Source of the DNA: Sphingobacteriales bacterium
GTDB lineage: Bacteria > Bacteroidota > Bacteroidia > Chitinophagales > UBA2359
DNA length: 64,000 bases
NCBI GenBank assembly: GCA_016706405.1
Contig: JADJJT010000003.1
Location: 558,001-622,000, forward strand
Direction of reading: 5' to 3'
Shown in pieces: positions 33,730-42,039 of this stretch; position 1 is the stretch's first letter; every line of letters begins with the position of its first letter. The notes under the pieces are model-generated. The model did not search any database, was not told where the DNA came from, and saw nothing but the letters and a program-made list of their open reading frames with translations. The position numbers were made by a program, and so were the translations under genes.

Positions 33730-34956
33730 TTAGCTTAAATTTGGCTGCTCGTTTTTTTTCTGGTAAAAAAATATTCCCAACCCTATACCCAAAATAATTA
33801 GTGCAATAGCAATTGTTTGGGCTTGAGTTAAGTTGAAAAAAGAGCTGTACCGCTCATTTACACGTATGGTTTCAATTAAAAAACGCTCGACACCATTAAA
33901 AATCAAATACATAGCAAACAAAATACCCGGAACTGGGGTCAGTCGCTTGCGCAAGGCAACCAAAATTAAAAAAAGGATACTGCACAACATAAACTCGTAC
34001 ACCGAAGTAGGCCATACAGGCTCGCATAGTGCGTGGGCATATTGGACAGCCTCGGCGGGTGGCAAGGCAGCGTGGACATCTTTAGTAATAATTTCGAGGG
34101 TTTGCTGGTTTTGATAGCAGGCAATTTCGGAGGGGTTCATTGCCATAACCACGTTATTTGGGTAATGATAAGCCCATGCCCAGTTTGGCATGCCATCGAA
34201 CGGTTTGGGTTGTGGGTTAGCTATACCCCAGTCGCCATCGCCCGAAAAATGGCAACCAAGCCTGCCTACACCATAGGCTATGAATAATGCTGGGGCGGCT
34301 ACATCTAACAAGCGCCTTGGCGGTATGCCTTGCTTGTGCGCATACACAAGAAGTGCAATAGCGGCACATATTAAGCCCCCATAAAAATTTAATCCGGCAA
34401 ACGATAATAAATGGTTAACAGGATTGCGCAAAAAACCCTCCCAGTCTTCAATCCAATTAAATAATTTTGCGCCAAGTATGCCAAAAATGGCGGCAATTAT
34501 AATAATATCGCCAACGCGGTGATGTGGATATATTGTTTCTTCAACGATTTGCGGCTTGGGCAAGGCTTGTTTTTTTTTGCTCCACCAAATTAATCCGGAT
34601 ATTAAAACAGCGCCGATAATAGCACCTATTAAACTTCCATCGCGGGTTACTAAATAATCTTGTGGATTTTTTGAAAACGCACACCAATTAGCCACAATCG
34701 GCACTAATTTAAAGCCCAACAAGCCGCCAATTAGGCCATTAACAAGTAGTTCGGCTGCTGTTGGGTTTTGGCCAATGGCAATATTTATTTTTTTACCCGT
34801 TAAATTTCCTGCCGCTTCAAGTCGTTTAAACTCGTACCGAAGCCACAAAAATCCGGCAAAAAAACCCAAGGCCATAAAAAAACCAAAGGTTTGTATGGGT
34901 AAACATATATTAATGCCTAATAGGTCGCTCAATAAATCACTAATTTGTGGATACAT
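33730..34956 (-). CDS. lgt: Prolipoprotein diacylglyceryl transferase
   Basis: This 408-residue polytopic inner-membrane enzyme transfers diacylglycerol from phosphatidylglycerol to the lipobox Cys of prelipoproteins. The family motif appears as GVGRLGCHFSGDGDWG (E. coli GRIGNFIN region), in the variant with SGDGDWG seen in other Bacteroidota. Other supporting stretches are LQTFGFFMALGFFAGF at the N-terminus, LLSFAGLNFYGG before the motif, and RVNERYSS near the C-terminus. It is longer than E. coli Lgt (291), owing to an insertion of Pro/Lys-rich loops, as is common in this phylum. At least two lipoproteins in this window would be its substrates. Start ATG at 34956. Confidence 0.9.
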   Translation of the reverse strand: MYPQISDLLSDLLGINICLPIQTFGFFMALGFFAGFLWLRYEFKRLEAAGNLTGKKINIAIGQNPTAAELLVNGLIGGLLGFKLVPIVANWCAFSKNPQDYLVTRDGSLIGAIIGAVLISGLIWWSKKKQALPKPQIVEETIYPHHRVGDIIIIAAIFGILGAKLFNWIEDWEGFLRNPVNHLLSFAGLNFYGGLICAAIALLVYAHKQGIPPRRLLDVAAPALFIAYGVGRLGCHFSGDGDWGIANPQPKPFDGMPNWAWAYHYPNNVVMAMNPSEIACYQNQQTLEIITKDVHAALPPAEAVQYAHALCEPVWPTSVYEFMLCSILFLILVALRKRLTPVPGILFAMYLIFNGVERFLIETIRVNERYSSFFNLTQAQTIAIALIILGIGLGIFFYQKKNEQPNLS

Positions 34957-35014
34957 GTATTTCTGATATAATTAATTGTGGTGCGTATTCAAGCCTTGTA
35001 TATGGCCAAACTAA

Positions 35015-35066
35015 ATAATAAAGGTGCAATAATGGTATTTTGTTGAACAATTGGCACTATTGCACC
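35015..35066 (-). terminator. Hairpin downstream of the CotH gene
   Basis: Arms GGTGCAATA (35023-35031) and TATTGCACC (35058-35066) pair exactly; on the minus strand CCTTTATTATTT follows. It lies between the CotH-protein stop and lgt, fitting termination of the former. Confidence 0.55.
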
Positions 35067-35098
35067 CTTAAAACATAATTTTTTATTTCAATGGGTTA

Positions 35099-37774
35099 TT
35101 AAGGTTGTAACATAACCATAATAGTTTTTTGGTGCCCAGTTTCGGTATTTAAATGAATAAAATACATTCCGGGGGTTAAATTGGGTATTTCCTGCAAATT
35201 TAAGGCTAAATTGTATTGGCCTTGTGGTAATGTTTTTGTTGTTTGAAACAAATTACCCATAATAACACCGTTTGAGTTTAACAAAACTGCATTGAGTTGT
35301 TGTGCGTTCTGGGGCAAATTTATCCGGATATTTATTGGGCCGTACGTTACCGATGGGGCAGCTATTGCCTCGAAAGTATGGCTATCTATGGCAGGGTCTT
35401 CAATGCCAACAATTTTTGACAGTTGAGCTGTTACACCTGTATTTCCGCCAATTTGCAAGGTGGTAGCAGCTGTATTTTTATCGGTTACAATGCCTGTTCC
35501 AGTTGTTGTCCATTCTTTAAAGGCGTAAGCAGTTTCGTCGTTAGGTATTGCCGTTAAATTTACATCTAATCCGGCAAAGTATTTTGCTTTAAATGGCAAG
35601 TTATCAACGGTAATTGAGTTTATTTGTATTTTTCCTACATCTTGTGGATTAACGTTAAAATCGACCTCATAAGGCCCTGTTAGGTCGTAGCAATCTGTCA
35701 TACCGTCATAAATAGCATTGCAGCGTTTGGCTATAAAATTGCGGAGGCGTTCTACGTTTTTCTTCCAGTCGGCTACGCTTCCACCCCAGCGTGCAGCTTG
35801 GCGAGGCATTTCGGGCTCAATAACGGCTACTATCGAATCTAACTGATACAACATATTGTCACAACTAAACACAGTATTCATTAAATCGGCATACCTTGAT
35901 AAATAGTATTGTTGAATTTTTGGATTTTCGCGCAATTTATTTAATACCGCCATGTGGTCGTTTTTATCGGGATTTACGGTATATTCGTAGCCTTTGATAA
36001 AAATTGAGTCGCCGGGGTAGTAGGTTTTACCATTCCACTCTACGGTATCGCTCACATAATACCAAGAATCTTCAATTTCAATTTTAGAAGGAAATTCAAG
36101 CAATTCAGAGTTACAAGGCAAGGCCTCGGTTGAGGTATCTTTAACTCCGGTATAATTAATGTAGTAGCCAAAAGTGGCATCGTTATCCCATAAAATATAG
36201 CCCCATTTTTTGTGTTCGCCTTCGGGGTTAAATCCGCGCCACCATCCGGTATTGTAATTAAGCCAGTCTGAGCAAACGGTAACAGTATTTACAATAACAT
36301 AATCAATTAAGCTGGCAATATCTAATTCGGCTTCAACTTTGGCTAAATTTGCATCTTTTGTCATGTCATTATCCAATACAAAATCGGCAAGGTCTTCCCA
36401 ATCGGCCATAGCTTTGTCGCCGCCATATTCGGCCCATGTATTTCCCCATGTTAAAACATATTGCAGGTCGTATTTGCCTTGGTTGTAGTAATATTCGGTA
36501 AAATCGTGGTCGTCGGGCAGTTCGCGCAGGTCGTAAACGCCCCAGTAAACCCCATTTAAATAGATGATGGCTTTGGTTGCGGTGCGAACATCTAAGTGCA
36601 TATTGCCGGCTTTTACCAAGTTTTGAATATAGGCATCGCGCACGTGCGCGCAACCTTCGTGGTCGGGTAAAAAATTGCCCGGATAATTATCATCTCCGGC
36701 AGCCCTTAAAATTAATCGTTGAAACTCCTCGCGGTCGGTCAGGCTAAATATTTTTTCGTCTAAGTGTTGTGCGTAGCCCATTTCGTCTCGCACTACAATG
36801 TCAATGCTTCGGTGGTCATTAACCCACGAGTCTTGCCCATGGCTATTATACTCGCCGTAAGCACGTGCTTTGCGCTCTCCGGCAACATTAAAATATTCAA
36901 TGCTTCCGTGCGGTTTAAGATTTTCGTTGCCATTAGCTAATTTATCTAAATTATATCCTGCAATTGATACGACGGGAATAGTGTGGTTTTCGTTGATTAA
37001 GTAGGTCGAGAACTCAATAAAGCTTGGTATAACATTACTTGAATCGCTAATTGCAATGGCTTTTAACACGGTTGTTTTGCTTATTTCAATAGGCTCGGTA
37101 TATATTGGCGAGGACACAACGGGATGTGATCCGTCAAGGGTGTAATGAATTGTAGAAGCTGGTTCGTTATTGGTAATTTTAACCGTAATTGGGCCCGGAT
37201 ATTGGCCGGCAACCTGGTCAAAATCTGGGCGGTCGGCATACGAGTTGTAAACCACACTACCTTGATTAGCTTTTAACAAAGTGGGTTTCATAAAAATACC
37301 CCACTGGGCAGCACCGTCGGTAACACGCCCCCGCGAATGGCCTTTTTGCGTTTTTTTTACTTCAACGGTATCAATAATTACTGCATCGGGTTTGGCCAGG
37401 GTAATCATTTCGGAGGTTTTTTTGGTTTGTACCAATTTAAAATTTGTATGATAGTGTTGCCCACTAACTTCGTTGCGACCACTTGCCCATAAACGCAAAT
37501 AGCCCTTGCTTTTTATAGTCGTTCCGGCCGGAAAAGTCCATTTTGTAGGGTCTTCTTTCTTATCGCTTACATGATAGCCGCTAATATCTACGGGCAGATC
37601 TGCCGGATTATATAACTCAATCCAGTCTTCATGTTTATCATAAGCATCGGCATATTGGTCGAGGTTAGCGCACGAGTATTCGTTAATGACAATAGTTTGT
37701 GCCTTAATACTAAAGCCAACAAATAAAAATAAAATAAGTGTAGTTAAAGATTTAAAGTGTTGATTTGGGAGCAT
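35099..37774 (-). CDS. Secreted CotH-kinase family protein with lamin-tail and T9SS sorting domains
   Basis: This 891-residue protein begins with a signal peptide ending near SIKAQ. A lamin-tail domain follows (about 27-120: IVINEYSCANLDQYADA, EDWIELYNPADLPVDISGYHVSD). Next is a chitobiase C-terminal-like domain (about 180-255, ASTIHYTLDGSHPVVSSPIYTEP). The CotH domain (about 290-600) has RLILRAAGDDNYPGN, VYWGVYDLRELPDDHDFTEYYY and WDNDATFGY, in keeping with the atypical protein kinase CotH fold of spore coat proteins. The last 75 residues (INLPQNAQQLNAVLLNSNG to GMYFIHLNTETGHQKT) fit a T9SS type A sorting domain. It is probably surface-attached; the substrate is unknown. Confidence 0.85.
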   Translation of the reverse strand: MLPNQHFKSLTTLILFLFVGFSIKAQTIVINEYSCANLDQYADAYDKHEDWIELYNPADLPVDISGYHVSDKKEDPTKWTFPAGTTIKSKGYLRLWASGRNEVSGQHYHTNFKLVQTKKTSEMITLAKPDAVIIDTVEVKKTQKGHSRGRVTDGAAQWGIFMKPTLLKANQGSVVYNSYADRPDFDQVAGQYPGPITVKITNNEPASTIHYTLDGSHPVVSSPIYTEPIEISKTTVLKAIAISDSSNVIPSFIEFSTYLINENHTIPVVSIAGYNLDKLANGNENLKPHGSIEYFNVAGERKARAYGEYNSHGQDSWVNDHRSIDIVVRDEMGYAQHLDEKIFSLTDREEFQRLILRAAGDDNYPGNFLPDHEGCAHVRDAYIQNLVKAGNMHLDVRTATKAIIYLNGVYWGVYDLRELPDDHDFTEYYYNQGKYDLQYVLTWGNTWAEYGGDKAMADWEDLADFVLDNDMTKDANLAKVEAELDIASLIDYVIVNTVTVCSDWLNYNTGWWRGFNPEGEHKKWGYILWDNDATFGYYINYTGVKDTSTEALPCNSELLEFPSKIEIEDSWYYVSDTVEWNGKTYYPGDSIFIKGYEYTVNPDKNDHMAVLNKLRENPKIQQYYLSRYADLMNTVFSCDNMLYQLDSIVAVIEPEMPRQAARWGGSVADWKKNVERLRNFIAKRCNAIYDGMTDCYDLTGPYEVDFNVNPQDVGKIQINSITVDNLPFKAKYFAGLDVNLTAIPNDETAYAFKEWTTTGTGIVTDKNTAATTLQIGGNTGVTAQLSKIVGIEDPAIDSHTFEAIAAPSVTYGPINIRINLPQNAQQLNAVLLNSNGVIMGNLFQTTKTLPQGQYNLALNLQEIPNLTPGMYFIHLNTETGHQKTIMVMLQP

Positions 37775-37909
37775 AAACGAAATATTTGAGTAATTTGGTG
37801 ATTGGATTTTGTGGGTAAAGGTATTGTTTTTTTGTAAAAGAAAAGGTTGTGGTTATTTTAAATTAAATAAAATTGCCATAAAAAAATTTATGAAAGAATT
37901 AGCTTAAAA

Positions 37910-38524
37910 TTAGGCTATTTCATTTTTATAGTCAAATACACTATGCTTTATCACTTGATGGGCAATTTCTGCCTCGTAAGTGCCGCATAGTTGCACCGTG
38001 GGGGCATTGCCCGGCAATGTTTTATAGGTTAAAAAATAATGTATCAATCTGTTAATAAGTTTAGGCGGCACTTGGCTAATTTCGGTCAAATGGCCAAAAG
38101 CGGGGTCGTTTTGCAAAACGGCAATAATTTTATCATCGGCCTCGTTTTTGTCAATCAATCTAAATCCTCCAATAGGAATACATTGAATTATAATATCGCC
38201 GTGCGGAATGGTTGCTTCGCAAAGCACACAAATATCCAACGGGTCACCATCGCCTTTGGTTACCAAATTGTTGCCCGTTTGGGTGCGGCAAAATTGGGCT
38301 ATTTGTTCTCCGCAATACGTTTGAGGCAAAAATCCATATAAAGCAGGCACAATATTAGAAAATAACTGCGGGCGGTCTATTTTTAAATATCCGGAGGTTT
38401 TATCTATTTCGTATTTAACGGTATCTGTCGGAACTATTTCAATAAAAGCGGTAACTACCTGTGGAGCATTAGCACCTATTGAAATGCCATGCCAAGGGTG
38501 AGCTTTGAATAAAGGTTGAGGCAT
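37910..38524 (-). CDS. ppa: Inorganic pyrophosphatase (family I)
   Basis: This 204-residue soluble enzyme hydrolyses pyrophosphate to drive biosynthetic reactions. The family I signature D-x-D-P-x-D is seen in GDGDPLDICVL, and EIVPTDTVKYEIDKTSGYLKIDRP at the N-terminus matches the expected KYE motif. KNEADDKIIAVL supplies further metal ligands. Length is slightly above the bacterial norm (about 175) and similar to other Bacteroidota forms. It has a TAnnTTTG promoter box about 30 bases upstream. Start ATG at 38524. Confidence 0.93.
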   Translation of the reverse strand: MPQPLFKAHPWHGISIGANAPQVVTAFIEIVPTDTVKYEIDKTSGYLKIDRPQLFSNIVPALYGFLPQTYCGEQIAQFCRTQTGNNLVTKGDGDPLDICVLCEATIPHGDIIIQCIPIGGFRLIDKNEADDKIIAVLQNDPAFGHLTEISQVPPKLINRLIHYFLTYKTLPGNAPTVQLCGTYEAEIAHQVIKHSVFDYKNEIA

Positions 38525-38553
38525 TTTTTGTATAGCTTATATTAATTTTGGGG

Positions 38554-38561
38554 CAAATTTA
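38554..38561 (-). promoter_or_regulatory. Probable -7 box for ppa (TAAATTTG on minus)
   Basis: TAAATTTG on the minus strand matches TAnnTTTG and lies 29 bases before the ppa ATG. Confidence 0.5.
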
Positions 38562-38644
38562 CTTCGTTTTCCGGATAATTTTAAATATGCGTGTATTTAA
38601 AACACGGTCTTGGCAAAACAGCGTTATAAAATTAAAAAATATCT

Positions 38645-38652
38645 TACCTTTG
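38645..38652 (+). promoter_or_regulatory. Probable -7 box for the tail-anchored protein gene (TACCTTTG)
   Basis: TACCTTTG matches TAnnTTTG and ends 20 bases before ATG 38673; it lies inside the longer open frame that begins at 38610, which argues for the later start. Confidence 0.55.
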
Positions 38653-38672
38653 TATTCATTAAAAATAAGCAA

Positions 38673-39644
38673 ATGTTACAGCTAAACCATACCTACTTGT
38701 TGCTCGAACAAACGGATGACCATTTAAGGTTGTACATTTTTTTTACCCACCCCGAAAATATAAACTACTACCAGCAAGCCCCAAAAACAACAATTTTTGA
38801 AAACGAAGGCTTAGATGACCGATTATACCAAACATTATATTTTTTAGTTTATAAAAAGTTGATAGAAGTAGAAGCCATTGAACCGCCAATTCCGGAGTCG
38901 AACGAAGAGCGCAACTATTTAACTAAATTATTGCCCCAGCTTAATTTTCCGGATTTACTGCTCGATTTTCAAAAAAGTAACAGCATGGAGCTTCAACGAA
39001 ATTTTACCCTTTTGTATAACGAGCGCACAATAATAATACCACGCAATGAAATTAAAAACAATTACACCTCACAGTTAGCAAAAAAAATAAATACTTTAGT
39101 TGGCGATTTTTTCAAAGCAAACCAAATTAACCTCGACCAAATTGACGAAATTATTGCAAACGGCTTGTTGTTTACCGATGCCTGGCTGCAACAAGCCATA
39201 ACAAACAATTTTGGAGGTAAAACCATATATTTAGACGAAGAAACCAAAGCCGAGGCGTTAAAACAACTTACTGCCGCGCCTACATTCGAAGAGAAAATAA
39301 AAAACGATACCGGGTCGTTTGCCGATGCCATTAAAGCCGAATTAGAACGGAAAAAAAATCCACCGCCCCCACCACCCTACCCTATTGACATGCAAACATC
39401 TAATTCTGCCATTGAAACAGCACCAACGCTACCTAAAACCCCCGTTTTAACCCGCGTAATAGGCAATTCGCAAGTAACACCATCCACACAGCAAATAGAA
39501 CAACCGCCTAAATCCGCGGCATCGGGCTATATAACCACCTTTAAAAATTGGTTTTTTAAATACCAGCATTATATTTTTGTTATAATAGTTATAATATTTA
39601 TAGCGTTACTTATATACGAATTGCAGCATGCCACCAATTGGTAG
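38673..39644 (+). CDS. C-terminally anchored membrane protein, unknown function
   Basis: I do not recognise this protein. From ATG 38673 (MLQLNHTYLLLEQTDD) it has 323 residues: a soluble, charged N-terminal region of about 230 residues with mixed alpha and beta character, a proline run (NPPPPPPYPID) near 233-243, a Ser/Thr/Pro-rich linker, and one transmembrane helix near the very end (YIFVIIVIIFIALLIYEL). Only about eight residues follow the helix. That makes it a tail-anchored protein facing the cytoplasm, an uncommon layout in bacteria. It is followed after 87 bases by the second lipid kinase gene, which has its own promoter box. No function can be assigned. Confidence 0.65.
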   Translation: MLQLNHTYLLLEQTDDHLRLYIFFTHPENINYYQQAPKTTIFENEGLDDRLYQTLYFLVYKKLIEVEAIEPPIPESNEERNYLTKLLPQLNFPDLLLDFQKSNSMELQRNFTLLYNERTIIIPRNEIKNNYTSQLAKKINTLVGDFFKANQINLDQIDEIIANGLLFTDAWLQQAITNNFGGKTIYLDEETKAEALKQLTAAPTFEEKIKNDTGSFADAIKAELERKKNPPPPPPYPIDMQTSNSAIETAPTLPKTPVLTRVIGNSQVTPSTQQIEQPPKSAASGYITTFKNWFFKYQHYIFVIIVIIFIALLIYELQHATNW

Positions 39645-39657
39645 CTAATAATTTTAT

Positions 39658-39692
39658 TTTGTACTTTTTTAGGGGTAAATCCTTTATCTTTG
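39658..39692 (+). promoter_or_regulatory. Probable promoter of the second lipid kinase gene
   Basis: TTTG at 39658-39661 and TATCTTTG at 39685-39692 are spaced by 23 bases, at the long end of the range for Bacteroidota promoters. The gene starts 40 bases downstream. Confidence 0.55.
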
Positions 39693-39731
39693 CCGCCCAA
39701 CGGAAACCACAATTTAGTTTTGTAGCCCATT

Positions 39732-40607
39732 TTGGAAAAAGTACTCATCATTATAAACCCTATCGCAGGCGCGCGCAGCAAAGTACGAGTACCAGACGTA
39801 GTGCGCTCAACCCTTGATAAAAAGCGTTTTGTTTTTGAAACTGTATTTACCGAAGGCCCCCAACACGCCCAAGAATTAGCAACTCAAGCCGTACAGCGCG
39901 GCTACAAATACATAGGCGGTGCCGGCGGAGACGGCACTATTAACGAAGTAGCCTCGGCTTTGGTAGGCACCAATTGCACCTTGTTGTTAATTCCTTTGGG
40001 TTCGGGAAATGGGCTTGCCTACAAATTAAAAATTCCTATTAACGCCCGCAAATCAATTAACTATCTTAACCAAGGCAACACCCAATTAATAGATGTTGGC
40101 ACCGTTAATGACCGCTATTTTTTTAGCAACTGTGGGGCAGGTTTTGAAGCCGTAGTAGTGCAGCATTTTAACAATATAAAACGGCGCGGATTTAACGAGT
40201 ACACAAGGGTAATTGCCAATCAATACTTTAGCTACGAAGTCCAAACTTACCATATTGAACTGCCAAACCAAACTATTACCGAGCGCATTTTTATGCTAAA
40301 TTTTGGCAATACAGGGCAATACGGCTACCAGGTAGGCTTGTCGCCCAATTCGCAGTTAAATGATGGTGTTTTAGAAATGGCTATTGTAAAACAGTTTCCG
40401 CGCTGGCGCGCCAGCTATTTAATACCTTTAATGGCTATGGGGCGGGCACAATCAAGCGACTATGTTTCACTGCATTCTATAACACAGGCAAAAGTGTTAT
40501 TACCACCCAACGCCTACGTTCAAATTGACGGCGATGCCTATAAAAATCCAACCAACGAACTACATATAGGTATTAAGCCCAGCGCATTAAATGTAATTGT
40601 GCCGTAA
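39732..40607 (+). CDS. Diacylglycerol/lipid kinase family protein (second copy)
   Basis: This 291-residue protein is a second DAGK-family lipid kinase. The N-terminal VLIIINPIAGARSK, the nucleotide loop GGAGGDGTINEVASALVG near residues 61-78 and LIPLGSGNGLAYKLKIP near 87-103 are characteristic. SPNSQLNDGVLEMAIVK matches the C-terminal substrate domain. The frame starts at TTG 39732 (TTG GAA AAA); no ATG precedes the domain, so a TTG start is needed. It differs clearly from the first copy at 22171-23112 (GSGNGLA rather than GTGNDWV), so the two are old paralogues that probably act on different lipids. Confidence 0.85.
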   Translation: MEKVLIIINPIAGARSKVRVPDVVRSTLDKKRFVFETVFTEGPQHAQELATQAVQRGYKYIGGAGGDGTINEVASALVGTNCTLLLIPLGSGNGLAYKLKIPINARKSINYLNQGNTQLIDVGTVNDRYFFSNCGAGFEAVVVQHFNNIKRRGFNEYTRVIANQYFSYEVQTYHIELPNQTITERIFMLNFGNTGQYGYQVGLSPNSQLNDGVLEMAIVKQFPRWRASYLIPLMAMGRAQSSDYVSLHSITQAKVLLPPNAYVQIDGDAYKNPTNELHIGIKPSALNVIVP

Positions 40608-40608
40608 T

Positions 40609-40716
40609 TTACGCTTGATGGTAAAGGTCGTAGGGTGCATTTTGGCCTAAATAAACGCCGTCAATCATTGTTTGGTTAATCTTCGAGCGGCAACTTAAAA
40701 TCAATTTTAAAAACAT
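40609..40716 (-). CDS. Possible 35-residue small protein or gene remnant
   Basis: An ATG at 40716 opens a 35-codon frame ending QNAPYDLYHQA at 40609, convergent with the lipid kinase. I do not recognise it. It could be a remnant of the 3' end of a lost gene or chance. It lies at the edge of the gene-poor pocket around the EAD-like gene. Confidence 0.2.
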   Translation of the reverse strand: MFLKLILSCRSKINQTMIDGVYLGQNAPYDLYHQA

Positions 40717-40744
40717 ACTTAACAAAATATATATATTTTTGTTT

Positions 40745-41557
40745 TTAGCGAACGCTAAAATGCCATCTTTTATCTTCCTTGTCTTCTAAAATAATGCTAA
40801 ATTGCTTAATTTTATCATCTACTTCAAAATTAAACTCGCGCTCACTAGAACTATGACCATCTACGACTTCTGCAACATGGTTAGAAGGGGCAAGAAGTCC
40901 GGGAAGCTCGGGGGCTTCTAATCTGAGTTTATTGCTGTAAAATGTACAATTAAGGATATTATTACAATTTAAAATTATCTTTAAAGTAATAAGGTTTTTC
41001 CCGCCGCCTACGCTTTTTATAACACCATCTGTTACAGAATAGATGCGCTCGTATTGGTTGTCGCCGGGTGCCAATGTAATAGGCTGCGCCCCCGACAAGT
41101 CTAATTTGCCAACTGCATTACCTACTTTTGGGCTTGAACTGGTAGTAGTAGCCGCTGCTGTGGGTTCATTGTTTGGAAGTGACGGATTGGTGGGGTTCTG
41201 TTTTATTTGCTGCCATAGAAGTAACAGAAAAATGCCTGCCAAAAGGGCACCTAAGCCCAATAGTAGCATGCGATTCGATTTTGCAAATGCTCCATTGTGT
41301 GTTGGGGCTGTAGAAGCAGTAGAGGATTCGTCAAAAGACGAGTTAACTAGGTGGAGCAAACCCTTGCGTACTTTTGCCGTTTCGAGGTTTGCTTGTTCAT
41401 CGGAAACCGTACCTGAAAACTGCCGACTTTTTAGGCTGTTCCATTGGCTTTTTAGCTGTATATACTCTTCGGCGTTGTCTTGATGCTTTTTTAGCTGCTC
41501 AAATAGCTTGTCTATTTCGCTATTTGCAAGCAGGTCAAGTAATGCTTCTTTTGTCAT
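40745..41557 (-). CDS. Membrane protein with probable effector-associated domain 11 (EAD11)
   Basis: This 270-residue protein has three parts. Residues about 1-75 form a helical domain: LLDLLANSEIDKLFEQL, YIQLKSQWNSLKSRQFSGTVS, ANLETAKVRKGLLHLV. The spacing and the [LW]xxLKxxxxxGT[IV]S then LExxxVRxxLLxL pattern fit EAD11, an adaptor domain of NTP-dependent conflict systems. A transmembrane helix follows (about 95-116, MLLLGLGALLAGIFLLLLWQQ), then a Pro/Thr/Ser linker and a beta-rich C-terminal domain (about 145-270, GDNQYERIYSVTDGVIKSVGGGKNLITLKIIL) that I do not recognise. The EAD11 side should face the cytoplasm. No partner with an EAD is in the window. EAD11 is recalled by pattern, not alignment. 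Confidence 0.55.
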   Translation of the reverse strand: MTKEALLDLLANSEIDKLFEQLKKHQDNAEEYIQLKSQWNSLKSRQFSGTVSDEQANLETAKVRKGLLHLVNSSFDESSTASTAPTHNGAFAKSNRMLLLGLGALLAGIFLLLLWQQIKQNPTNPSLPNNEPTAAATTTSSSPKVGNAVGKLDLSGAQPITLAPGDNQYERIYSVTDGVIKSVGGGKNLITLKIILNCNNILNCTFYSNKLRLEAPELPGLLAPSNHVAEVVDGHSSSEREFNFEVDDKIKQFSIILEDKEDKRWHFSVR

Positions 41558-42039
41558 AGTGGTAGGATTGAAATAGTTAATTTATTATGTTTTTTAGAAC
41601 GAGTTAATCTTATGGTACAATTGTGCAGCTTTTATTGGTATTGATAGAATTGAGGCGCATAACACTACCATTGCACCGAATTAAACGCCGTTGGTAGTCC
41701 AAGCAGTGTCGGTGTTGCCGCGCTGGCCTGGCGCACCACTTTCAAAGACAGCATTCATGGTATTAGAACCGCCTGTTCGTGATTCGATAGTGCCTGCCTC
41801 GGCGCTAAGGTAACCTTTTTTCTTTAGCCAATAAAATATTGCTTTGAACACTTACCTGAGTAGTTACCCATAAATTTAATTGTACTGTGGACCGAAAACT
41901 TAGTAAATTAGCCTGAAATGTCTTAAATTATACAAAGTCAATATACAATTGCATTAGGCCATAAAAATACTTCTTTTACTTTTATAAATTGCTAATAATA
42001 GCATCAAACATGCTTAGGGCCACCCAAAAACAGGCACAA
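41558..42039. other. Gene-poor interval upstream of the EAD-like gene
   Basis: About 480 bases without a normal gene. On the minus strand, 41681-41851 is an open frame of 56 codons from a GTG, ending AGTIESRTGGSNTMNAVFES then GAPGQRGNTDTAWTTNGV. I do not recognise it; its uneven composition suggests the 3' end of a decayed gene. No TCCGGA palindrome occurs between about 38950 and 42410, unlike the rest of the window. No RNA gene or strong hairpin seen. Confidence 0.35.
41681..41851 (-). pseudogene. Possible remnant of a 3' gene end
   Basis: A 56-residue frame starts at GTG 41851 right after an in-frame stop and ends TTNGV at 41681. It has normal coding-like codon use (GGT, GCC, ACC) but no recognisable domain. 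It may be what is left of a longer gene or a real small protein. Confidence 0.2.
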
